Assembly: GCA_016930215.1 (NCBI GenBank)
Contig: JAFGHH010000375.1
Location: 1-43,847 of the forward strand
DNA from: Deltaproteobacteria bacterium
GTDB lineage: Bacteria > Myxococcota_A > Polyangia > DRWM01 > JAAZOP01
DNA: 43,847 nt
Direction of reading: 5' to 3'
Shown here: positions 39,238-43,847 of the stretch, piece by piece
Layout of the letters: every line of letters begins with the position of its first letter
Position numbering within the stretch: position 1 is the first letter of the stretch
Made by a program: the position numbers and the translations under genes
The notes under the pieces: generated by a model
Databases searched by the model: none
Seen by the model: only the letters and a program-made list of their open reading frames with translations
What the model was told of the DNA's origin: nothing

Positions 39238-39528
39238 ATGTTCCTGGCCAAGGTCGTGGGCAACGTGGTCAGCACGCGCAAGGCGGAGAAACTCGTCGGG
39301 GTGAAACTGCTCGTCGTCGAGCCCGTGGACTTCGCCAAGCAGCAGCCGGACGGCAAGCCGCTCGTGGCGATCGATTCCGTCGGCGCCGGCGAGGGCGAGG
39401 TCGTGCTGGTGGTCCAGGGCAGCTCGGCCCGGCTCACCGACACCACCAAGGACACCCCGGTCGACGCGACGATCATGGGCATCATCGACTACGTCGAGTT
39501 CCAGGGCCGGCGCACCTTCAGCAAGTGA
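39238..39528 (+). CDS. BMC-P (EutN/CcmL) pentameric vertex protein
   Basis: 96 aa, ATG 39238, 1 bp after the previous stop, with GAAAGGAAGC upstream. EutN/CcmL landmarks are seen: FLAKVVGNVVSTRK, LVVEPVD, AIDSVGAGEGEVVLVVQGSSAR, and IMGIIDYVE. Such proteins form pentamers that cap the icosahedral shell vertices. The operon has a second copy at 43392-43712. Confidence 0.96.
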   Translation: MFLAKVVGNVVSTRKAEKLVGVKLLVVEPVDFAKQQPDGKPLVAIDSVGAGEGEVVLVVQGSSARLTDTTKDTPVDATIMGIIDYVEFQGRRTFSK

Positions 39529-39554
39529 CCGGCAGCAACGGAGGCCTCTCTGCG

Positions 39555-41036
39555 ATGACGATTCCGATCGATGACGGACAGATCGCACGGCTGGTCGACG
39601 AGGTCGTGCGGCGGCTGCAGGACCGCGTGCCGACCACCCCGACGGCCCCCGCCACCGCCTCCACGGCCGCGCCGGCGTCCCGCGCGGCGGCAACGCCCGA
39701 GGAAGGCGTGTTCGAGACGATCGACGAGGCGGTCCGGGCGGCCACGACCGCGTACCGCGAGTTCAGCCTGGTCAGCCTGTACCACCGCAAGCACTTCCTC
39801 GAGGCGATGCGACAGACCGCGATCGACCAGGCCGAGTCGCTCGCCCGGGAAATGGCCCGGGAGACCGGCCTCGGCCGCGTCACGGACAAGGTCCAGAAGG
39901 TGCTGTTCGCGGCCCGCAAGACGCCGGGGATCGAGGATCTGATCCCGGTGGCCTACACCGGCGACGACGGCCTGACGCTGGTGGAGCCGGCGCCCTACGG
40001 GGTGATCGGCGCCATCACGCCGACGACCAACGCCGCCGAGACCGTGATCTGCAACTCGATCGGGGCGCTCGCGGCCGGCAACGCCGTCGTCTTCAACTGC
40101 CACCCCGGCGCGGCGGGAGTCTCGAACCGCACCGTCCGCCTGCTCAACAAGGCGATCCGCGGCGCCGGCGGACCGGCGACGCTGCTCTGCTCCGTCGCCC
40201 GCCCGACGCTCGAGACCTCGGCCGGCCTGATGAAGCATCCCGGGATCCGCATGCTGATGGTGACCGGCGGCGGCGAGGTGGTCCGCATGGCGATGGCCTC
40301 GGGGAAGAAGTGCATCGCCGCCGGCCCCGGCAACCCGCCGGTGATCGTCGATGACACCGCCAACCTCGCCAAGGCGGCCAAGCACATCGTCGACGGCGCG
40401 AGCTTCGACAACAACATCCTGTGCACGGCCGAGAAGGAAGTGTTCGTCTTCGAGAACGTCGCCGATCGGCTGCTGGCCGAGATGCAGGGGCACGGAGCGT
40501 TCCTCGCCTCGCCCGAGCAGCTCCGGCGGCTCACCGAGCTGGTGGTGGAGCCGGGCGAGCCGTTCCCGCACCCGAACGGGAAGTACCCGCACCCGAACAA
40601 GAAGTTCGTCGGCCAGGATGCCGCTGCGCTGCTCAAGGCGATCGGGGTCGAGGCGCCCCGGCAGGTGCGGTTGGTCGTGGGGGAGACGACCTTCGACCAC
40701 CCGCTGGTCCAGGCGGAGATGCTGATGCCGGTGCTGCCGGTGGTGCGGGCCAAGGACCTCGACGAGGCGCTCTCCTTGGCCATCCGCGCCGAGCACGGCT
40801 ACCGCCACTCGGCGATGATGCACTCCGAGAGCGTCTCGAACATGAGCCGCGTCGCGCGCGAGATCGAGACCACGATCTTCGTCAAGAACGCACCGTCCTA
40901 CGCCGGCCTGGGGTTCGGCGGCGAGGGCTTCGGGACCTACAGCATCGCCGGGCCGACGGGCGAGGGGTTGACCTCGCCCCGCAGCTTCACCCGCCAGCGC
41001 CGCTGCGTGCTGGCCGGCGCGTTCCGCATCGTCTAG
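39555..41036 (+). CDS. CoA-acylating aldehyde dehydrogenase (PduP/EutE type)
   Basis: 493 aa from ATG 39555 (GGAGG at 39540-39544). A GTG at 39525 overlaps the upstream stop but lacks a ribosome site. The enzyme oxidises an aldehyde with NAD+ and CoA to acyl-CoA. An N-terminal helix (residues 7-24, ARLVDEVVRRL) plus Thr/Pro/Ala linker is the encapsulation peptide, as in PduP. The catalytic Cys290 lies in NNILCTAEKEVF, and GPGNPPVIVDDTAN and the GAITPTTNAAETVICNSI segment fit the BMC family of aldehyde dehydrogenases. It is the core enzyme of the metabolosome. The substrate depends on an upstream lyase or aldolase not in the window. Confidence 0.95.
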   Translation: MTIPIDDGQIARLVDEVVRRLQDRVPTTPTAPATASTAAPASRAAATPEEGVFETIDEAVRAATTAYREFSLVSLYHRKHFLEAMRQTAIDQAESLAREMARETGLGRVTDKVQKVLFAARKTPGIEDLIPVAYTGDDGLTLVEPAPYGVIGAITPTTNAAETVICNSIGALAAGNAVVFNCHPGAAGVSNRTVRLLNKAIRGAGGPATLLCSVARPTLETSAGLMKHPGIRMLMVTGGGEVVRMAMASGKKCIAAGPGNPPVIVDDTANLAKAAKHIVDGASFDNNILCTAEKEVFVFENVADRLLAEMQGHGAFLASPEQLRRLTELVVEPGEPFPHPNGKYPHPNKKFVGQDAAALLKAIGVEAPRQVRLVVGETTFDHPLVQAEMLMPVLPVVRAKDLDEALSLAIRAEHGYRHSAMMHSESVSNMSRVAREIETTIFVKNAPSYAGLGFGGEGFGTYSIAGPTGEGLTSPRSFTRQRRCVLAGAFRIV

Positions 41037-41048
41037 GAGGCGACGTCC

Positions 41049-42398
41049 GTGACCGAGCCGACCCGCGAGCAGATCCTCGACCGCATCCGCGCCGCCGGCG
41101 TCGTCGGCGCCGGCGGCGGCGGCTTTCCCGCGCACGTCAAGCTCGACGCGCGGGTCGAGGTCGTGCTCGCGAACGGCGCGGAATGCGAGCCGCTGGTCCG
41201 GGTCGACCAGCAGGAGATGGCGGACCGGCCGGCCGAGCTGCTGCGCGGCCTGCTGCTCGCGATGGCCGCCACCGGCGCCCGCCGCGGCATCGTGGGCCTC
41301 AAGGCCAAGTACAAGACCGCCGTCGAGCGCCTCGGCGAGACGATCCGGCAGCGCCGGCTGGCGGACCGCGTCTCGCTGCACCTGCTCGAGAACTTCTACC
41401 CGGCCGGCGACGAGTTCGTCCTGGTGCGCGAGGCGCTCGGCCGCGCCATCCCGGAGTTCGGCCTCCCCCTCGACGTCGGCGCCGTCGTCAGCAACGTCTC
41501 CACGCTGCTCGACGTCGCCGCCGCGGTGGACGAGGCCCGTCCCGTGACCCACCGGCTGGTCACCGTCACCGGCGCCGTCCGCGAGCCGTCCTCCTTCCGC
41601 GTGCCGCTCGGCACACCCCTCGGCGCGCTGGTGGCGGCCGCCGGCGGCCCGACGGAACCTCGCACGCGGCTGATCGCCGGCGGCCCGATGATGGGCACGC
41701 TCGTCCCGGACGACGGACAGCCGGTGGTCAAGACGACCAGCGCGGTACTCGTGCTGCCGGAGCAACACCCGGTGGTCCAACGGCGGCTCCGCGACGCGAA
41801 GCGGCAGCTGCAGCTGACCCGCACCGCGTGCCTCAAGTGCATGATGTGCACCGAGATCTGCCCGCGGAACCTGCTCGGGCACCGCCTGTACCCCGACCGG
41901 CTGATGCGCAACCTGGCCGCCGGCGTGACCGAGGACCTCGAGGCGTTCGTCGGGTCGTTCCTCTGCTCCGAGTGCGGCCTGTGCGCCGTCTACGGCTGCG
42001 TGATGAACCTCGATCCCGCCTACGTCAACCGGACGCTGAAGGCGAAGCTGGCGGCGGCAGGCGTCCCGCGGCCCGCGCCGCCGACGAAGCCGGAGCGCGT
42101 GTTCCAGCCGCTGCGCCGCGTGCCCCTCCCGCGGCTCGTCGCGCGCCTCGGATTGACGCCCTACGACCGGCCGGCGCCGCTGCGCCCGTTCGAGCGCCGC
42201 GTGCCGTGCCTCGTCGTTCCGCTCAAGCAGCACGCGGGGCTGCCGGCACGAGCCGTCGTGCGGACCGGCCAACGCGTCGCACCCGGGGATCTGCTGGGGG
42301 AACTGCCGGAAGGCAAGCTCGGCGCGCGCGTGCACGCCGGCACCGCCGGCCGGGTGGTCGAGGTCACCGACGCCGCGGTGACGATCGAGGTGGAGTGA
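41049..42398 (+). CDS. pduS: PduS/RnfC-like flavo-iron-sulfur oxidoreductase
   Basis: 449 aa from GTG 41049, with TAGGAGGCG upstream. The N-terminal FMN/NAD-binding region (VVGAGGGGFPAHVKL, ANGAECEPL) matches Rnf complex subunit C and PduS. The SLBB-like middle has RVPLGTPLGALVAAAGG. Two ferredoxin-type clusters follow: CLKCMMCTEICP near residue 261 and CSECGLCAVYGC near residue 308. The C-terminal part (about 385-449) resembles a barrel-sandwich hybrid (GLPARAVVRTGQRVAPGDLLGEL). In the Pdu system PduS passes electrons from NADH for cobalamin reduction, possibly across the shell through PduT. No cobalamin enzyme appears here, so electron removal from NADH is the better guess. Confidence 0.92.
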   Translation: MTEPTREQILDRIRAAGVVGAGGGGFPAHVKLDARVEVVLANGAECEPLVRVDQQEMADRPAELLRGLLLAMAATGARRGIVGLKAKYKTAVERLGETIRQRRLADRVSLHLLENFYPAGDEFVLVREALGRAIPEFGLPLDVGAVVSNVSTLLDVAAAVDEARPVTHRLVTVTGAVREPSSFRVPLGTPLGALVAAAGGPTEPRTRLIAGGPMMGTLVPDDGQPVVKTTSAVLVLPEQHPVVQRRLRDAKRQLQLTRTACLKCMMCTEICPRNLLGHRLYPDRLMRNLAAGVTEDLEAFVGSFLCSECGLCAVYGCVMNLDPAYVNRTLKAKLAAAGVPRPAPPTKPERVFQPLRRVPLPRLVARLGLTPYDRPAPLRPFERRVPCLVVPLKQHAGLPARAVVRTGQRVAPGDLLGELPEGKLGARVHAGTAGRVVEVTDAAVTIEVE

Positions 42399-42401
42399 GC
42401 C

Positions 42402-43013
42402 GTGCAGTCGATGAACCGTCCCGACCCGACCCTGGAGGCCACCGAAGTGCGACGGCCGGAGCCGGAGCAGCTCGCCGTCGGCTGCCTCGAGACGAGCAGC
42501 ATCGCCCGCGGCCTCGAGGCCGCCGACGCCATGCTCAAGGCGGCCGAGGTGCGCCTGTTGGCCTGCAACCCCGTCTGCCCGGGCAAGTACGTCGTCCTGG
42601 TGGGCGGCCTGGTCGCCGAGGTGACGGCCGCGGTGCGGGCCGGCGAGACGACGGCGGCCGACACGCTGACCGACGCGACCGTGATCCCCAACATCCATCG
42701 GCAGGTGTTCGACGCCTTCAGCGCCACCTCGTCGTTCGAGAACGTCGCGGCCCTCGGGATGATCGAGACCTTCAGCATCCCCTCCGCGATCGTCGCCGGC
42801 GACCAGGCGGCCAAGAGCGCCAAGGTCGACCTGCTGGAGATCCGGCTGGCGCGGGCCCTGGGGGGCAAGGCCTTCGTGCTGCTGACGGGCGAGGTCGCCG
42901 CGGTCCGCGCCGCGCTCGAGGCCGGGACGAAGGCCGGAGCGCAGAACGGCCTGCTGCTCGGGACCGCCCTGATCCCCGCACCGCATCCCGACCTGGTCCA
43001 GAAGCTGCTCTAG
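42402..43013 (+). CDS. pduT: PduT-like tandem-BMC (BMC-T) shell protein with cluster Cys
   Basis: 203 aa from GTG 42402 (ATG at 42411 is an alternative), with GAGGTGGAGTGA upstream. Two BMC domains are present: AVGCLETSSIARGLEAADAM, and ALGMIETFSIPSAIVAGDQA. The N-terminal extension is about 22 residues. The first domain has NPVCPGKYVVLVGG. In PduT the equivalent Cys38 of CPGK ligates a [4Fe-4S] cluster in the trimer pore, and here it is Cys59. Together with the upstream PduS-like gene this is the standard electron-exchange pair of Pdu-type shells. Confidence 0.95.
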   Translation: MQSMNRPDPTLEATEVRRPEPEQLAVGCLETSSIARGLEAADAMLKAAEVRLLACNPVCPGKYVVLVGGLVAEVTAAVRAGETTAADTLTDATVIPNIHRQVFDAFSATSSFENVAALGMIETFSIPSAIVAGDQAAKSAKVDLLEIRLARALGGKAFVLLTGEVAAVRAALEAGTKAGAQNGLLLGTALIPAPHPDLVQKLL

Positions 43014-43035
43014 GCGGAAGACGGAGAGGACGACG

Positions 43036-43395
43036 ATGGGCGAGGCGCTGGGAATGATCGAGACGCGAGGCATGGTCGGGGCCATCGAGGCCGCCGACGC
43101 GGCGCTCAAGGCGGCGCCGGTCCGCCTGGAGCAGAAGAGCCACTCCGGCGGCGGTCGGGTCACGATCATCGTTCGCGGCGATACCGCGGCGGTCCAGGCC
43201 GCCGTCGAGGCGGGGGCGAAGGCCGCCGCACGCGTCGGTCGGCTCAAGGCAACCCACGTCATCCCCAACCCCGATCCCGACGTCGACCGGATGCTCGCCG
43301 GCCCGGGCCAAGGCGAGTACTGCACGATCGACCCGGCCGGCCGCCGCGGACGCGGCCTCGGATTGCGTCGCCGCGGACGCGGGAGGGGCAAGTGA
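43036..43395 (+). CDS. BMC-H hexameric shell protein with basic Arg/Gly tail
   Basis: 119 aa from ATG 43036, with GGAGAGGACG upstream. A single BMC domain at about 3-85 (ALGMIETRGMVGAIEAADAALKAA, VTIIVRGDTAAVQAAVEAG) fits the PduA/EutM family. The pore-loop region reads KSHSGGGRVT, with a Gly-Gly-Gly segment. The C-terminal approximately 30 residues (GRRGRGLGLRRRGRGRGK) are not a normal part of the family and are strongly basic. The last bases overlap the next gene's GTG (43392). Confidence 0.95.
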   Translation: MGEALGMIETRGMVGAIEAADAALKAAPVRLEQKSHSGGGRVTIIVRGDTAAVQAAVEAGAKAAARVGRLKATHVIPNPDPDVDRMLAGPGQGEYCTIDPAGRRGRGLGLRRRGRGRGK

Positions 43396-43712
43396 GGATC
43401 GCACGCGTCGTCGGCCAGGTCGTCTCCACCGTCTCCGACGAGCGGTTCGACGGGCACAAACTGCTGCTCGTGCGGCCGGTCGACGAGCGGGCGCGACCCG
43501 CGGACCCGCCGCTGCTCGCGGTCGACGCCGCACAGGCCGGCGTCGGCGACTACGTGCTGGTGGTCCAGGAAGGCAAGAGCGCGCGGCAGGTGATGGACTC
43601 GAAGGACGCCCCCTGCGAGGCGATCATCGTCGGCGTGATCGACCACCTCCAGACGGCGGGACGGCGACGGTTCCTGCGGGCCCCCGAGCAGGGCGGGCCG
43701 GTGGAGCGCTAG
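43392..43712 (+). CDS. BMC-P (EutN/CcmL) pentameric vertex protein, second copy
   Basis: 106 aa from GTG 43392, overlapping the BMC-H stop (GTGA). It has the EutN/CcmL pattern: IARVVGQVVSTVSDERFDGHKLLLV, AVDAAQAGVGDYVLVVQEGKSAR, and IIVGVIDHLQ. The C-terminal tail is longer than in the first copy (RRRFLRAPEQGGPVER). Two BMC-P paralogues let a shell use different pentamers at its vertices. The isomerase start follows 3 bp later. Confidence 0.95.
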   Translation: MRIARVVGQVVSTVSDERFDGHKLLLVRPVDERARPADPPLLAVDAAQAGVGDYVLVVQEGKSARQVMDSKDAPCEAIIVGVIDHLQTAGRRRFLRAPEQGGPVER

Positions 43713-43715
43713 GCG

Positions 43716-43847
43716 ATGGCGACACGGGACGAGGTCGAGCGGCTGGTCCGGCAGGTCGTCGACGAGGCGCTCGCCGCGGCCGGCCCGGGCCTTGCCGACG
43801 ACCCGCAACCCGGCCGTCGCACCCCCCTGGTCGCCGCCAACTGGAAG
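43716..43847 (+). CDS. Triosephosphate isomerase with N-terminal encapsulation helix (partial)
   Basis: The first 44 codons are visible (ATG 43716), the rest is outside the window. Residues 1-23 form a helix (EVERLVRQVVDEALAAAG) of the same kind as in the aldehyde dehydrogenase and flavoprotein, followed by a linker. Residues 35-44 read RTPLVAANWK, the very conserved N-terminus of triosephosphate isomerase with the active-site Asn and Lys. It interconverts glyceraldehyde-3-phosphate and dihydroxyacetone phosphate. A targeting helix on a glycolytic enzyme within a BMC operon points to a triose phosphate made inside the shell. Only ten residues identify the family, so other (beta/alpha)8 proteins remain conceivable though unlikely. 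Confidence 0.82.
   Translation, partial: MATRDEVERLVRQVVDEALAAAGPGLADDPQPGRRTPLVAANWK

Noticed and set aside
39525-39554. GTG start for the aldehyde dehydrogenase overlapping the BMC-P stop
   Set aside because: There is no ribosome site before it, whereas ATG 39555 has GGAGG at 39540-39544 and begins near the encapsulation helix.
39489-43808. Long minus-strand frame across the BMC genes
   Set aside because: Antisense to eight well-identified BMC genes; an artefact of high G+C.

Overview
The window (43,847 bp, very GC-rich, roughly 70% G+C by eye) looks like chromosome from a Myxococcota-like (deltaproteobacterial) lineage. The indications are long lipoproteins with thrombospondin type-3-like Asp repeats and vWA domains, a porin-like barrel with an AgmX/PglI-type C-terminus, an FHA-CpaF fusion, a DUF4388/receiver/PEGA protein, a tetratype of small sensory proteins, and heavy use of GTG starts and ATGA/GTGA overlaps. 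No insertion sequence, prophage, CRISPR array or rRNA operon was seen. One tRNA (Lys, CTT) is present. No gene-free stretch exceeds 300 bp; the largest gaps are 8439-8697 and 32995-33238.

Layout. (1) 1-3179, minus: a vWA/TSP3 lipoprotein followed by a Cys-rich lipoprotein, cut by the window edge, that carries three six-cysteine modules with defensin (CSab) spacing. (2) 3318-8438, minus: an apparent operon, read from 8438 downward, of a membrane protein with three cytosolic zinc ribbons, thpR, recA, a lipoprotein and a TetR regulator, driven by a good sigma-70-like promoter. (3) 8698-17960, plus: tRNA-Lys, a TPM-domain membrane protein, then a tightly coupled run of a lipoprotein, a HAMP-GGDEF diguanylate cyclase, a PhnD-like binding lipoprotein, a PIN-PhoH ATPase and an ArsA-type ATPase. 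(4) 18031-22147, plus: stand-alone receiver, RelA/SpoT-like protein, alanine dehydrogenase, CapA-like protein. (5) 22199-27683, minus: barrel/TSP3 protein, a giant receiver-DUF4388-PEGA protein and a small membrane protein. (6) 27804-32994, plus: WD40 lipoprotein, FHA-CpaF fusion with a degenerate Walker A, adenosine-specific kinase-like protein. (7) 33239-37640, plus: tandem pair of vWA/TSP3 lipoproteins, paralogues of the one at 1155-3179.

(8) 37674-43847, plus: the start of a bacterial microcompartment (BMC) operon, running off the right edge. From a near-consensus promoter it encodes PduL-type phosphotransacylase, a flavoprotein-like protein, a BMC-P (EutN/CcmL) vertex protein, a CoA-acylating aldehyde dehydrogenase, a PduS/RnfC-like flavo-iron-sulfur protein, a PduT-like tandem-BMC shell protein with the cluster-binding CPGK cysteine, a BMC-H hexamer with a basic Arg/Gly tail, a second BMC-P, and the first 44 codons of a triosephosphate isomerase. 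The flavoprotein, aldehyde dehydrogenase and isomerase share an N-terminal helix with LVxxVV, a likely encapsulation peptide. Together this describes a metabolosome that oxidises an aldehyde to acyl-CoA and acyl-phosphate and also handles a triose phosphate inside the shell. The simplest inference is a sugar-phosphate aldolase (for example deoxyribose-5-phosphate aldolase giving glyceraldehyde-3-phosphate plus acetaldehyde) beyond the window edge. The aldolase itself is not visible here.
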